Part shown: piece after piece, positions 15,911-25,683 of the stretch
Numbering within the stretch: the stretch's first letter is position 1
Layout: the number at the start of each line of letters is the position of its first letter
Assembly (NCBI RefSeq): GCF_900156265.1
Contig: NZ_FTNE01000001.1
Coordinates: 272,327 to 336,326, forward strand
Direction of reading: 5' to 3'
Length of the DNA stretch: 64,000 bases
Origin: Acidiphilium rubrum
Lineage (GTDB): Bacteria > Pseudomonadota > Alphaproteobacteria > Acetobacterales > Acetobacteraceae
Made by a program: the position numbers and the translations under genes
Notes under the pieces: model-generated
What the model saw: only the letters and a program-made list of their open reading frames with translations
The model's database searches: none
Told to the model about the DNA's origin: nothing

Positions 15911-18151
15911 ATGAAGGGTGCCCATCACCGCCGTCACCGGCAATGCCATATCGTCGGGCTCGGTCTGGCGATTGCCAGCCTCGCCGGTGCGCCGCAGGCA
16001 CGGGCACAGATGGCCGGGTTGATCGCCGGGCCGGAGCGGCCGATTTCCAAGACCGCGCCGGTCACGTTTCTGGCCGATCAGGTCTCCTACGATCGCCAGA
16101 CCGGCATCGTCACCGCGACCGGCGATGTCCAGGCGTGGCAGAACGGCCATGTGCTCTATGCGGACAAGGTGGTGATCGATCGCAATCACAATACCGCCAC
16201 CGCGATCGGGCATGTGGTGATGATGGAGCCTTCGGGCGAAATCGCCTTCGCCAAACGGGCCGATCTGTCGAACGGCATGAAGAACGCGGTGATGAGCGAT
16301 GTCGCGACCATGCTCGCCGAGAACGGCCGCATCGTTGCCAACGGCGCCCGGCGCTACGGCGGCGTGCTCAATGAATTGTCCAAGCCGGTGTATTCCACCT
16401 GCGATCTGTGCAAGCACGACCCGACCGCGGCACCCCTGTGGCAGATCAAGGCGCGCAGCGCGGTCGAGGATCTGCAGCACAAGGTCATCGAATATCACGA
16501 CGCCGAACTGGAGATTTATGGATTTCCGGTGTTCTATCTGCCCTATATTTCGCAGCCCGACCCCTCGGTGCGGCGCCAGAGCGGCCTGCTGATCCCCTCG
16601 TTCGGCTCATCGACCCACATCGGCACGTTTTTCGCGATCCCGTATTTCTGGGACATCAGCAAGTCGCAGGACGCGACCATCGTGCCGATCATCGCGACCA
16701 AGGCCGGCCCGGTGTTGGATGTGAAGTACCGCCAGGCGCTGAACAACGGCAAGCTGACGGTGAACATCTCGGCCGGGCATGATCGCTACGCGCAGAACTC
16801 CGGCCTGTCGGATGCAATTTTTTCCAACGGCGTGTTTGATCTGAACAACACCTGGCGGGCCGGGTTTTCCTACAACCACACATCGAGCACGCAATATCTG
16901 AACGATTTCCGATATCTGCCGAACCAGAATTTCCTGGCCTCGAACGCCTATCTCGAAGGGTTCGGCGTCGGTTCCTATGCGAAGATCAGCGCGGACACCT
17001 ATCAAGGCCTGGTCGCGACCGTCACCCAGAGCAATGTGCCGATCGTCGCGCCCTATGCGCGCTATGATTATTTCGGCGCGCCGGATCAATGGGGCGGGCG
17101 GTTCTCGATGGATGCCAGCGCCTATAATATCGCGCGCCAGGTCGGGACCAGCAGCCGCAGGGTGGCTGTGGTGTCGAACTACGATCTGCCGGCGACCGGG
17201 CCGGATGGGATTTTGTTCGACAGCCGGGTGCGGTTGATCGCGGCGGGTTACGATTCCTCCAAGCTCAACGAACAGCCGAATTATTCGAATGTCGGCTCGG
17301 CCGAGACCGCGCGCGCCATTCCGATCGGCGCGATTTCGGCGCGCTGGCCGCTGGAACGCAGCGCAGGCGATTGGGGCGAACAGATCATCGAGCCGCGCGT
17401 GCAGCTCGAGGTGGCACCGAATTACGGCGTGACGCAGAATCAGCTGATCCCGAACGAAGACAGTCTCGATTTCCAGTTCAGCGACGCCAATCTGTTCAGC
17501 CTGCAACGCTTCGGTGGGATCGACCGCTTTGCCGGTGGGTCGCGCGTCGATTATGCGTTGCAGGGGGCGTGGTATCTGCCGAACGGCGCCTATGCGACCG
17601 GTTTGATCGGTCAGTCCTACGCGTTTCACAAATCGCTGGTGTATCCGGTCGATAGCGGCCTGAACGACAACGTGTCCGACATCGTCGGGCGGGCGACGCT
17701 CGCACCGGTGTCGTGGCTCAGTTTTACGTATCGGACGCGCCTGTCGCATCAGGATCTGGGCGCGCGAATGATCGACGCCTATGCCACCGTGGGCAACAAG
17801 GCGCTGCGGCTCAGCGGTGGGTATTTTTACAGCGCCACCAATCCGTATTACCTGTTCACCCAGGCGGGGGCGCCACCGGCGTCGTATTTCGTGCCGCAGC
17901 GTGAAATCACGCTCGGGGCTGCGACCTCGCTGATCCCGCATTGGACCTTCTCGGGTGCCACCCAGCGCAACATCGCCACCGGCAAGTTCGACAACGCGGC
18001 CCTTGCCGCCACCTGGCAGAACGAATGCACGGCGGTGAACGTCAGCTTCTACCGCTCGTTCACCTCCTTCAACTACGATCACGGCACCACCACGCTGCTG
18101 ATCAACATCACGCTCAAAACGCTCGGCAACATCGGATTCAGTGCCCTATGA
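15911..18151 (+). CDS. lptD: LPS-assembly outer membrane protein LptD
   Basis: A 746-residue outer-membrane beta-barrel that inserts LPS into the outer leaflet. A signal peptide ends at about residue 32 (ASLAGAPQARA|Q). Residues ~45-150 are the OstA/LptA-like beta-jellyroll (VTFLADQVSYDRQTGIVTATGDV). The barrel starts around 190 (YGFPVFYLPYISQPDPSVRRQSGLL is the conserved lead-in). Cysteines Cys164 and Cys167 (TCDLCKHD) and Cys706 (WQNECTAVN) match the long-range disulfides needed for LptD maturation, with one fewer C-terminal cysteine than in E. coli. It ends with the C-terminal barrel strands, and its stop overlaps surA. Confidence 0.95.
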   Translation: MKGAHHRRHRQCHIVGLGLAIASLAGAPQARAQMAGLIAGPERPISKTAPVTFLADQVSYDRQTGIVTATGDVQAWQNGHVLYADKVVIDRNHNTATAIGHVVMMEPSGEIAFAKRADLSNGMKNAVMSDVATMLAENGRIVANGARRYGGVLNELSKPVYSTCDLCKHDPTAAPLWQIKARSAVEDLQHKVIEYHDAELEIYGFPVFYLPYISQPDPSVRRQSGLLIPSFGSSTHIGTFFAIPYFWDISKSQDATIVPIIATKAGPVLDVKYRQALNNGKLTVNISAGHDRYAQNSGLSDAIFSNGVFDLNNTWRAGFSYNHTSSTQYLNDFRYLPNQNFLASNAYLEGFGVGSYAKISADTYQGLVATVTQSNVPIVAPYARYDYFGAPDQWGGRFSMDASAYNIARQVGTSSRRVAVVSNYDLPATGPDGILFDSRVRLIAAGYDSSKLNEQPNYSNVGSAETARAIPIGAISARWPLERSAGDWGEQIIEPRVQLEVAPNYGVTQNQLIPNEDSLDFQFSDANLFSLQRFGGIDRFAGGSRVDYALQGAWYLPNGAYATGLIGQSYAFHKSLVYPVDSGLNDNVSDIVGRATLAPVSWLSFTYRTRLSHQDLGARMIDAYATVGNKALRLSGGYFYSATNPYYLFTQAGAPPASYFVPQREITLGAATSLIPHWTFSGATQRNIATGKFDNAALAATWQNECTAVNVSFYRSFTSFNYDHGTTTLLINITLKTLGNIGFSAL

Positions 18152-19431
18152 AATCTTTGCGACCTTATGGTTTTCTGCTCGGCCTCGGGGCTATGGTTGT
18201 GGCGTCGCCCGGGATCGCGCGCGCGCAGGATGCGCGGATTGCGGTGGTGGTGAACGGCACGGTCATCACCAACCAGGATGTCGATGCGCGGGCACGGTTG
18301 TTTGCCCTCTCGGCCGGGCTGCCACCGACATCGCAGACGCTCGAGCATCTGAAACCACAGATTACCAGCGAATTGATCGACCAGGCGTTGCAGCTGCAGG
18401 CGATCGAGCAGAACAAGATCGTCGTGTCGCAGGCGGATATCGCAGCGGCGCTGGCGCGGATCGACAAGGCAAACGGCCTGCCGCCCGACGGGTTGCAGAA
18501 AAAGCTCGAAGCATCCGGTGTGCCGTACTCCACCCTGGTCGGTCAGTTTCGCACTGAACTCGGCTGGACCGATGTGTTGAAAAAGAAACTCGGCCCCGAT
18601 CTGCGGCCGACCAAGGAAGACGTGCTCGCCGAACAGCGCGCGATGAAACGCGAACTCGGCGAGACGCAATATCATATCGCCGAGATTTTCATCCCGATCG
18701 AACGGCCGTCGGACGAAGGCAACGCGAAACTGTTCGCCCAGACCGTGATCAAGCAGTTGCGCAACGGCGCGCCGTTCCCAGTGGTCGCCGCGCAGTTCAG
18801 CCAGAGCCAGAGCGCGCTGACCGGGGGTGACCGCGGCTGGGTCGAGCCCGACCTGCTCGACCCGGCGGTGCGCGCCATCGTGCAGCGGATGCCCGCGGGT
18901 GCGATCAGCGATCCGGTGCGGGTGGCCGGTGGTTTCGAAATCGTCAACCTGCTCGGCACGCGCAAATTCGGCGAGGTGAAGGAAACCATCCTGAACATCC
19001 GCCAGGTGTTTCTACCGTTCCCGAGCCCGTTCCAGGGTGGTCAGCCCAGTCCGGCCCAGTTGGCGGTGTTGACCCATGCCAACGCGCTACGCGGCGGGTT
19101 GCACGATTGTGATGCGGTTTCGGCGGCCAATGCGGCGGTCGGGAACGTTCGCAAGGCCGATCCCGGTCCGGTCAACCTCGCGACCGTGCAGCCGGCGGCA
19201 TTCCAATCCCTGCTGTCCAGCTTGCCGATCGGGCAGATCAGCCAGCCGCTGGTCTCCCAGCACGGCGTCGCGATGGTGATGGTGTGCAAGCGCGCGACGA
19301 GCACAACCGGATTGCCGTCAATTCCCGCGATCGCCAACATCCTGGTGCAGCGCCGCGTTGCGCTCGAATCGCAACAATTGATGGACGCGCTGCATCGCAA
19401 CGCCGTGATCGAGCGCGATCAGGCGAGCTGA
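18148..19431 (+). CDS. surA: SurA-like periplasmic chaperone / peptidyl-prolyl isomerase
   Basis: A 427-residue periplasmic protein helping outer-membrane proteins fold. A signal peptide ends near residue 26 (PGIARA|QD). Residues ~30-160 are the SurA N-terminal chaperone domain (RIAVVVNGTVITNQDVDAR). About 170-265 is a parvulin domain (QYHIAEIFIPIERPS ... FSQSQSALTGGDRGWV ... GAISDPVRVAGGFEIVNLL), and a degenerate second domain follows. ATG 18148 overlaps the lptD stop. The order lptD-surA-(pdxA)-rsmA is widespread in proteobacteria; here pdxA is missing between surA and rsmA. Confidence 0.92.
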   Translation: MKSLRPYGFLLGLGAMVVASPGIARAQDARIAVVVNGTVITNQDVDARARLFALSAGLPPTSQTLEHLKPQITSELIDQALQLQAIEQNKIVVSQADIAAALARIDKANGLPPDGLQKKLEASGVPYSTLVGQFRTELGWTDVLKKKLGPDLRPTKEDVLAEQRAMKRELGETQYHIAEIFIPIERPSDEGNAKLFAQTVIKQLRNGAPFPVVAAQFSQSQSALTGGDRGWVEPDLLDPAVRAIVQRMPAGAISDPVRVAGGFEIVNLLGTRKFGEVKETILNIRQVFLPFPSPFQGGQPSPAQLAVLTHANALRGGLHDCDAVSAANAAVGNVRKADPGPVNLATVQPAAFQSLLSSLPIGQISQPLVSQHGVAMVMVCKRATSTTGLPSIPAIANILVQRRVALESQQLMDALHRNAVIERDQAS

Positions 19432-19435
19432 CACC

Positions 19436-20242
19436 ATGGCACTGGACCCGCTGCGCGATGTGATCGCGCGGCATGGTCTGGCGACCCGCAAATCGCTCGG
19501 GCAGCATTTTCTGCTCGATGGCAATTTGCTGGCCCGCATCGTCCGGGTCGCCGGGCCGCTCGCTGGCGTCAACGTGATCGAGGTGGGGCCGGGGCCGGGC
19601 GGCTTGACGCGCGCCATACTCGACACCAAAGCCGCGCATATCACCGCCATCGAGATCGATCCGCGCGCAATTGCCGCGACATCCGAATTATTGGCCGTGG
19701 CGGGCGGACGATTGCACGTGGTCGCCGGCGACGCCCTCGCGATCGACCTGCGCGCGATCACCGACGCGCCACGGATCATCATCGCCAACCTGCCCTATAA
19801 CGCCGGCACCGCCATGCTGGTCCGCTGGCTGCATCAGGCGGCGGATTTTCAGGCGATGGTCCTGATGTTCCAGCACGAGGTGGCGGAACGCATTATCGCC
19901 GCACCCGGTACGCCACACTACGGCCGCCTCGCGGTTCTCGCGGCACTCACGGTCGATGGCAGCATCGCCATGTCCGTGCCCGCCGCAGCATTTTCGCCGC
20001 CGCCGAAAGTAGAATCGGCCGTGGTCCGCCTGATCCCGCACCCCACCCAGCCGACACCAGCACTTCTCACCCGCGTCGGCACCGTCACCGCCGCCGCCTT
20101 CGGCCAACGACGCAAAATGCTGCGCGGCTCCCTGAAATCCTTGGGCGGCGCCAATCTGCTCAACCGCGTCGGCATCGACCCCGAACGCCGCGCCGAAACC
20201 CTCACCCCCGCCGAATACGTCCGGCTGGCCGAGGCACTGTAG
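19436..20242 (+). CDS. rsmA: 16S rRNA dimethyladenosine transferase
   Basis: A 268-residue S-adenosylmethionine-dependent enzyme that dimethylates two adjacent adenines in the 3' helix of 16S rRNA during 30S assembly. Motif I is VIEVGPGPGGLT (48-58), the acidic loop IEID follows at 72-75, and motif IV is NLPYN at 118-122; KSLGQHFLLD at 19-28 is the KsgA/RsmA N-terminal signature. It starts 4 bp after surA and is the last gene of the lpt operon; the next gene converges on it. Confidence 0.95.
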   Translation: MALDPLRDVIARHGLATRKSLGQHFLLDGNLLARIVRVAGPLAGVNVIEVGPGPGGLTRAILDTKAAHITAIEIDPRAIAATSELLAVAGGRLHVVAGDALAIDLRAITDAPRIIIANLPYNAGTAMLVRWLHQAADFQAMVLMFQHEVAERIIAAPGTPHYGRLAVLAALTVDGSIAMSVPAAAFSPPPKVESAVVRLIPHPTQPTPALLTRVGTVTAAAFGQRRKMLRGSLKSLGGANLLNRVGIDPERRAETLTPAEYVRLAEAL

Positions 20243-20308
20243 GGCTCTGGTGGGGCGCTGAGGGAAAGCCCCCCGCCTTGCTTACGCCCCACGCCCCGCG
20301 CCCGTGCG

Positions 20309-21088
20309 TCACACCACCATTGTACCGCCGTCGATGGCGAGGATCTGGCCGGTAATGTGGCCGGAGGCTGCCGAGCAGAACAGCAGGGCGGCGCCTTTCA
20401 TGTCGTCGTTATTGCCGAGTTTGCCGAGCGGCGTGTGGTGCAGCACCTGTGTTTCGAACTGGCCGAGAATGCCTTTGGTCATTTTCGAGGGGAAGAACCC
20501 GGGGGCGATGGCGTTGACCGTAATGTTGTGCGGCCCCCATTCGGCCGCGAGCGCGCGGGTCAGGTTCACCACCGCGCCTTTCGATGTGTTGTAGGGGATG
20601 GTGCCGGTAATATCCGGGTGGTGCCCGCGCAGCCCGGCGATCGAGGCGATGTTGAGGATTTTGCCGGCGCGGCGGGGGATCATCGAGCGGCGGGCGATCT
20701 CCTGGGTCAGGAAGAACAGATTATTGACGTTGAGGTTCATCACCCGCGCCCAGGCTTCCGGCGTGACATCGGCGGCGGGCGCGCCCCAGGTGGCGCCGGC
20801 GTTGTTGACCAGGATATCGACCTCGCTGTGCAAGGCGAGCACGGCATCGGCCAGCGCTTTCGGCCCTTCTGGCTTGCCGAGATCGACGATATGCGCGGTC
20901 GCGGCGATGCCTTTGCTCGCCAGGTGGCGCACCGCCTCGTCCAACTCATCGGCCTTGCGGGCGGAAATCGCGATTGTGGCGCCGTATTCGCCCAGCGCCT
21001 CGGCGATCTGCAGCCCCAGCCCGCGGGAGCCGCCGGTGATCAGGGCGCGTTTGCCGGTCAGGTCGAACAGGGATTTCAGTGCGGTCAT
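20309..21088 (-). CDS. Short-chain dehydrogenase/reductase (classical SDR)
   Basis: A 259-residue NAD(P)-dependent oxidoreductase. TGGSRGLG at 18-25 binds the cofactor, NNAG at 95-98 is structural, and the catalytic residues are Ser149, Tyr166 and Lys170 (YNTSK). Overall it resembles gluconate 5-dehydrogenase and 3-oxoacyl reductase types; an Arg/Lys after the glycine motif region (SARKAD) hints at NADP preference. The gene is divergent from a fatty-acyl-CoA ligase 124 bp away, with GAGGAAACGAA-type ribosome sites on both sides, so a role in fatty acid or branched-chain acyl metabolism is plausible but unproven. Confidence 0.85.
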   Translation of the reverse strand: MTALKSLFDLTGKRALITGGSRGLGLQIAEALGEYGATIAISARKADELDEAVRHLASKGIAATAHIVDLGKPEGPKALADAVLALHSEVDILVNNAGATWGAPAADVTPEAWARVMNLNVNNLFFLTQEIARRSMIPRRAGKILNIASIAGLRGHHPDITGTIPYNTSKGAVVNLTRALAAEWGPHNITVNAIAPGFFPSKMTKGILGQFETQVLHHTPLGKLGNNDDMKGAALLFCSAASGHITGQILAIDGGTMVV

Positions 21089-21212
21089 TTCGTTTCCTCG
21101 GCTGGTTTTCCGCCCCCCTCTTGGGACGCATATTGACGGGCGCGATACGCTCCTATCCTATAGCGTTCAAGTCCTGGCGTGAACCGGGGCGCCCATTCGG
21201 AGGAAACGAATC

Positions 21213-22868
21213 ATGAGTGCCGCCCAAGCGCCGTTTCAGTATCAGTTGTTGATCAAACAGATCCTGAAAATGCCGATCGCGCAGGCCAGCCGGCGGCAGA
21301 TCGTGTATCGCGGCGACCTGCGCTTCAGCTATCCGCAGTTCGTCGAGCGGGTGCACCGGCTCGGCGGCGCGCTGGCGGCGCTGGGGGCCGGCATGGGCAG
21401 CCGCGTTGCCGTGATGGATTGGGACAGTCACCGCTATCTCGAATCCTATTTTGCGGTGCCGATGCTGGGATCGGTGCTGATGATGGTCAACATCCGGCTC
21501 AGCCCCGACCAGATCGCCTACACGATCGATCATTCCGGCGCCGAAATTCTTTTGGTCAACGTCGATTTCCTGCCCGTGCTCGATGCGATCCGCGATCGAT
21601 TGCCGAACTTGCGCGAAGTCGTGGTGATGAGCGATGCCGCAGCGCCGCCCGCGGTGGCCGGCAGCGCGGGCGATTACGAAACCCTGCTCGCTTCGGTGCC
21701 GGCCCATCGGGACTTCCCCGATTTCGATGAAAACACCCAGGCCACCACCTTCTACACCACCGGCACCACCGGCCTGCCCAAGGGCGTGATGTTCAGCCAC
21801 CGTCAACTGGTGCTGCACACGCTGGCGCTGATGTCGACGCTGATGATGGCCGGGCTGAACGGGCGGATTTCGCGCGAAGACGTCTATATGCCGCTCACCC
21901 CGATGTTTCATGTCCACGCCTGGGGGTTTCCCTATGTCGCGACCATGATGGGCATGCAGCAGGTCTATATCGGGCGGTTCCTGCCCGATGTGGTATGCCA
22001 TCTGTTGCGCACCGAACATGTCACCGTGTCGCATTGCGTGCCGACCATCATGCACATGATCCTGAATGCGCCGGCGGCGAAGGATATCGATCTCACCGGC
22101 TGGCGCGTGATCATCGGGGGCTCCGCCTTGCCGCGCGCGCTGTGCGAGGCGGCACTTGCGCGCGGCGTCGATATCTATGCCGCCTACGGCATGTCGGAAA
22201 CCTGCCCGATCATGACGATGACGCAACTGCGCGGCGATATTCTCGATACCGAAGCCGATCGCCCCGAGGCCGAAATCCGCATGCGCCTGTCGGCCGGCAT
22301 GCCTGGCGTGCTGTGCGAGGTGCGGGTGGTGGATGAAGCGATGAACGATGTGCCGCACGATGGCGCCTCGGTCGGTGAGGTGGTCGCCCGGTCGCCCTGC
22401 CTGACGCCGGGTTACGCCGGCAATGCCGAGGCCTCGGCCGCGCTCTGGCGTGGCGGCTGGCTGCATACCGGCGATATCGGCACCATCGATCGCGATGGGT
22501 TTCTGCGCATCGTCGATCGGGTCAAGGATGTCATCAAAACCGGCGGTGAATGGATCTCCTCGATCGGGCTCGAGGATATCGTGCTGACCCATCCCGCGAT
22601 TTCCGAGGTCGCGGTCGTCGGCATCGCCGATGATCGCTGGGGCGAACGCCCGGTCGCCTTCGTGGTCGCCAAGCCCGATCGGCTGGTCGATGAGGAGGCG
22701 GTGCGTGCGCATGTGCGGGCGCATGCCGATGCAGGGGCCATTTCCCGCTTCGCCGTGCCGGACCGCATCATCGTGGTCGATGCGCTCGATAAAACCTCGG
22801 TCGGTAAGCTCGACAAGAAAGTGATGCGGACCAAAGCCACCGCGATGATCACGCCGGCCAGCGTCTGA
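21213..22868 (+). CDS. AMP-forming fatty-acid--CoA ligase
   Basis: A 551-residue acyl-adenylate synthetase. The P-loop-like motif A5/A3 is TTFYTTGTTGLPKGVMFSH near residue 178-196. YGMSETCP and the hinge/ADP motif WLHTGDIGTIDRDGFLRIVDRVKDVIKTGGEWIS follow, with the catalytic lysine near the end in KTSVGKLDKK. It matches medium/long-chain acyl-CoA ligases of the FadD-like group. GGAGGA lies 8 bases before ATG 21213. It precedes the prp genes but a hairpin terminator separates them, so it is probably its own transcription unit. Confidence 0.87.
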   Translation: MSAAQAPFQYQLLIKQILKMPIAQASRRQIVYRGDLRFSYPQFVERVHRLGGALAALGAGMGSRVAVMDWDSHRYLESYFAVPMLGSVLMMVNIRLSPDQIAYTIDHSGAEILLVNVDFLPVLDAIRDRLPNLREVVVMSDAAAPPAVAGSAGDYETLLASVPAHRDFPDFDENTQATTFYTTGTTGLPKGVMFSHRQLVLHTLALMSTLMMAGLNGRISREDVYMPLTPMFHVHAWGFPYVATMMGMQQVYIGRFLPDVVCHLLRTEHVTVSHCVPTIMHMILNAPAAKDIDLTGWRVIIGGSALPRALCEAALARGVDIYAAYGMSETCPIMTMTQLRGDILDTEADRPEAEIRMRLSAGMPGVLCEVRVVDEAMNDVPHDGASVGEVVARSPCLTPGYAGNAEASAALWRGGWLHTGDIGTIDRDGFLRIVDRVKDVIKTGGEWISSIGLEDIVLTHPAISEVAVVGIADDRWGERPVAFVVAKPDRLVDEEAVRAHVRAHADAGAISRFAVPDRIIVVDALDKTSVGKLDKKVMRTKATAMITPASV

Positions 22869-22875
22869 CCGGCGT

Positions 22876-22910
22876 GCAACCCTCGGGTTCGTGACCGGGG
22901 GTTGCGTTTG
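22876..22910 (+). terminator. Probable terminator between acyl-CoA ligase and prpD
   Basis: GCAACCC(T)CGG starting at 22876 pairs with CCG(G)GGGTTGC ending at 22905, with an 8-base loop, then GTTTG. The T run is short. A TATAGT -10-like hexamer at 22943-22948 lies before prpD, in agreement with a separate prp promoter. Confidence 0.5.
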
Positions 22911-22976
22911 TGGCCGGTTGGGGCGCATTCAGAGCATAAGCATATAGTGTAAACGATACCAAGACGAAAGTAATCA

Positions 22977-24482
22977 ATGTCCATGAAGCTGCATGAGGTC
23001 CGCGTCCATCCTTCGAAATCGCTGCTCAAGCGTGACGATCAACTGGCGTGGAAAATCGCCGGCGTCGCGGCGGACAAGGTGGCGGTGGAAAAAGACGTCA
23101 CCGCCATGATCATCAACCGCATCATCGACAATGCCGCGGTCGCGATCGCCTCGATCAATCGCGGCCCGGTGGTCTCGGCACGCGGCATGGCGCTCGGCCA
23201 CACCAAGCGCGGCGGTGCGACGCTGTTCGGCCTGCCCGGCCGCAAGACGGTCAGCCCCGAATGGGCCGCCTGGGCCAACGGCACCGCGGTGCGCGAACTC
23301 GATTATCACGACACGTTTCTCGCCGCCGATTATTCGCATCCCGGCGATAACATTCCGCCGATCCTCGCGGTCGCGCAGGCGATGGAGCGCACCGGGCGCG
23401 ACCTGATCCGCGGCATCGCCACCGGCTATGAAATCCAGATCGATCTGGTCAAGGCGATTTGCCTGCATGAATGGAAAAAAGACCATATCGCGCATCTGGC
23501 ACCGGCCCAGGCGGCCGGCATCGGCGCGCTGCTCGGCCTGAAGCAGGAGGTGATCTTTCAGGCGGTGCAGCAGGCGGTGCATGTCAGCTTCACCACCCGC
23601 CAGTCGCGCAAGGGCGAAATCAGCTCCTGGAAAGCGTTCGCCCCCGCCCATGCCGGCAAGCTCGCGATCGAGGCGGTCGATCGCGCGATGCGCGGCGAAG
23701 GCGCGCCGAGCCCGGTGTATGAAGGCGAAGACAGCGTGATCGCCTGGATGCTCGGCGGCAAGAACGCGGTGTATCACGTGCCGCTGCCCGATAAAGGCGA
23801 GCCCAAACGCGCCATCATGGACAGCTACACCAAGGAGCACTCAGCGGAATATCAGAGCCAGGCGCTGATCGACCTCGCGTTCCGGATGCGTGAAAGCATC
23901 GAGGATTTCAACGCGATCAAAAAAATCATCATCCACACCTCGCATCACACCCATTACGTGATCGGCACGGGTGCGAACGATCCGCAGAAAATGGACCCGA
24001 AAGCCTCGCGCGAAACGCTCGATCATTCGATCATGTATATCGTTGCGGTGGCGTTGCAGGATGGCAGCTGGAGCCATGTCGACAGCTACGCGCCGCAGCG
24101 CGCCCAGCGGGCCGATACGGTGGCCCTGTGGCACAAGATCGAAACCCGCGAAGACAAGGAATGGACGCGAAGGTATCACACGGCCGACCCCAGCGAAAAG
24201 GCGTTCGGCGGGCGAATCGAAATCCAGTTCAAGAACGGCAAGACGCTGATCGATGAAATGGCCGTGGCCAACGCCCATTCGCTCGGCGCCCGGCCGTTCG
24301 GCCGGCCGGATTACATCAATAAATTCGAGATGCTGACATCGGGCGTCATTTCGCCCCGCGAATCCGCGCGGTTTCTCGATGCGGTGCAGGACTTGCCGAA
24401 ACTCCCCGCGGGCGAGCTCGATCGTTTGAACGTGGCCGTGCCCGGCGGGGCCTTGCTCGAAAGCAAGCCAGGCATTTTCTGA
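22977..24482 (+). CDS. prpD: 2-methylcitrate dehydratase
   Basis: A 501-residue MmgE/PrpD-family enzyme that dehydrates 2-methylcitrate to 2-methyl-cis-aconitate in the methylcitrate cycle. Diagnostic strings include [28 protein letters not shown] split over 90-125, [16 protein letters not shown], and [16 protein letters not shown]. Length fits bacterial PrpD (~480-500). ATG 22977 is followed six bases later by another in-frame ATG and neither has a strong ribosome site. prpC and prpB follow directly, giving a D-C-B order. Confidence 0.93.
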   Translation: MSMKLHEVRVHPSKSLLKRDDQLAWKIAGVAADKVAVEKDVTAMIINRIIDNAAVAIASINRGPVVSARGMALGHTKRGGATLFGLPGRKTVSPEWAAWANGTAVRELDYHDTFLAADYSHPGDNIPPILAVAQAMERTGRDLIRGIATGYEIQIDLVKAICLHEWKKDHIAHLAPAQAAGIGALLGLKQEVIFQAVQQAVHVSFTTRQSRKGEISSWKAFAPAHAGKLAIEAVDRAMRGEGAPSPVYEGEDSVIAWMLGGKNAVYHVPLPDKGEPKRAIMDSYTKEHSAEYQSQALIDLAFRMRESIEDFNAIKKIIIHTSHHTHYVIGTGANDPQKMDPKASRETLDHSIMYIVAVALQDGSWSHVDSYAPQRAQRADTVALWHKIETREDKEWTRRYHTADPSEKAFGGRIEIQFKNGKTLIDEMAVANAHSLGARPFGRPDYINKFEMLTSGVISPRESARFLDAVQDLPKLPAGELDRLNVAVPGGALLESKPGIF

Positions 24483-24524
24483 GCGCCGCACCCCGCTCCA
24501 TCAGGTGACTGAAAGGATGATGCA

Positions 24525-25673
24525 ATGAACGAGGCGGTTTTGCCAAAGCCGAAAAAATCGGTCGCCCTGTCAGGGGTGGCCGCCGGCAACACGGCGTTGT
24601 GCAGCGTCGGGCGCACCGGCAATGATCTGCATTATCGCGGCTATGATATTCTCGATGTGGCGGAGAGCTGCACCTTCGAGGAAATCGCCCATCTGCTGGT
24701 CCACGGCACGCTGCCCAACCAGGCGGAATCGCGGGCCTATCAGGCGAAGCTCGTGCAGTTGCGCGGCATTCCGGCCGCGGTGCGCCGCGTGCTCGAGGCG
24801 ATACCCGCCGCCGCCCACCCGATGGATGTGATGCGCAGCGCGGTCTCCGCCCTCGGCTGCGTGCTGCCCGAAGCGCATGACCACAACCCGGCCGGCGCGC
24901 GCGACATCGCGGACCGGTTGATGGCCTCGCTCGGCTCGATGCTGCTCTATTGGTATCACTACGCGACCAACGGAAAGCGGATCGATGTCGAAACGGATGA
25001 CATCTCGATCGGCGGCCATTTCCTGCATCTGCTGCACGGCAAGGCGCCGGACGAACTCTGGGTGCGCGCGATGCACACCTCGCTGATCCTCTATGCCGAA
25101 CACGAGTTCAATGCCTCGACCTTCGCGGCACGCGTCGTCGCCGGCACCGGGTCGGATATGTATTCCGCAATCACCGCCGGCATCGGCGCCCTGCGCGGCC
25201 CCAAGCACGGCGGTGCCAATGAAGCGGCGTTCGACATCCAGAAACGCTATGCAACGCCCGATCAGGCGGAAGCCGATATCCGCCGCCGCGTCGAAGCGCG
25301 CGAGGTGGTGATCGGCTTCGGTCATCCGGTCTACACCGTGTCCGACCCGCGCAACGAGGTGATCAAGCGCGTCGCCCGCACGCTCTCCGAACACGCCGGC
25401 GCACCCCGCATGTTTTCGATCGCCGAGCGCATCGAAAGCGTGATGCACGACGCCAAGAAAATGTTTCCCAATCTCGATTGGTTCAGCGCTGTGTCCTACC
25501 ACATGATGGGCGTGCCGACCGCCATGTTCACGCCGCTGTTCGTCATCTCCCGCACATCGGGTTGGAGCGCGCACGTGATCGAACAGCGGATCGACAACAA
25601 GATCATCCGGCCCTCGGCCAACTACACCGGCCCGGAAGATCTGCAATTCGTTCCGATCGATCAACGGCATTGA
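24525..25673 (+). CDS. prpC: 2-methylcitrate synthase
   Basis: A 382-residue citrate-synthase-fold enzyme condensing propionyl-CoA and oxaloacetate. It carries the family's active-site segments GGANEAAF (first catalytic His region just upstream, GPKHGGANE), [15 protein letters not shown] with the second His, and the C-terminal [12 protein letters not shown]. The short length and [30 protein letters not shown] start (split) are typical of PrpC rather than housekeeping GltA. It lies 42 bp after prpD with GAAAGGATG as ribosome site, and 10 bp before prpB. Confidence 0.93.
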   Translation: MNEAVLPKPKKSVALSGVAAGNTALCSVGRTGNDLHYRGYDILDVAESCTFEEIAHLLVHGTLPNQAESRAYQAKLVQLRGIPAAVRRVLEAIPAAAHPMDVMRSAVSALGCVLPEAHDHNPAGARDIADRLMASLGSMLLYWYHYATNGKRIDVETDDISIGGHFLHLLHGKAPDELWVRAMHTSLILYAEHEFNASTFAARVVAGTGSDMYSAITAGIGALRGPKHGGANEAAFDIQKRYATPDQAEADIRRRVEAREVVIGFGHPVYTVSDPRNEVIKRVARTLSEHAGAPRMFSIAERIESVMHDAKKMFPNLDWFSAVSYHMMGVPTAMFTPLFVISRTSGWSAHVIEQRIDNKIIRPSANYTGPEDLQFVPIDQRH

Positions 25674-25683
25674 GGAGGGCAGC

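Noticed and set aside
20243..20308. GC-rich stretch between rsmA and the convergent SDR gene as terminator
   Set aside because: Only a 5-bp GGGGC/GCCCC pairing without a T run; too weak to list.
21153..22928. A 591-codon minus-strand frame
   Set aside because: Antisense shadow of the acyl-CoA ligase gene; His/Arg/Asp-rich, no domain.
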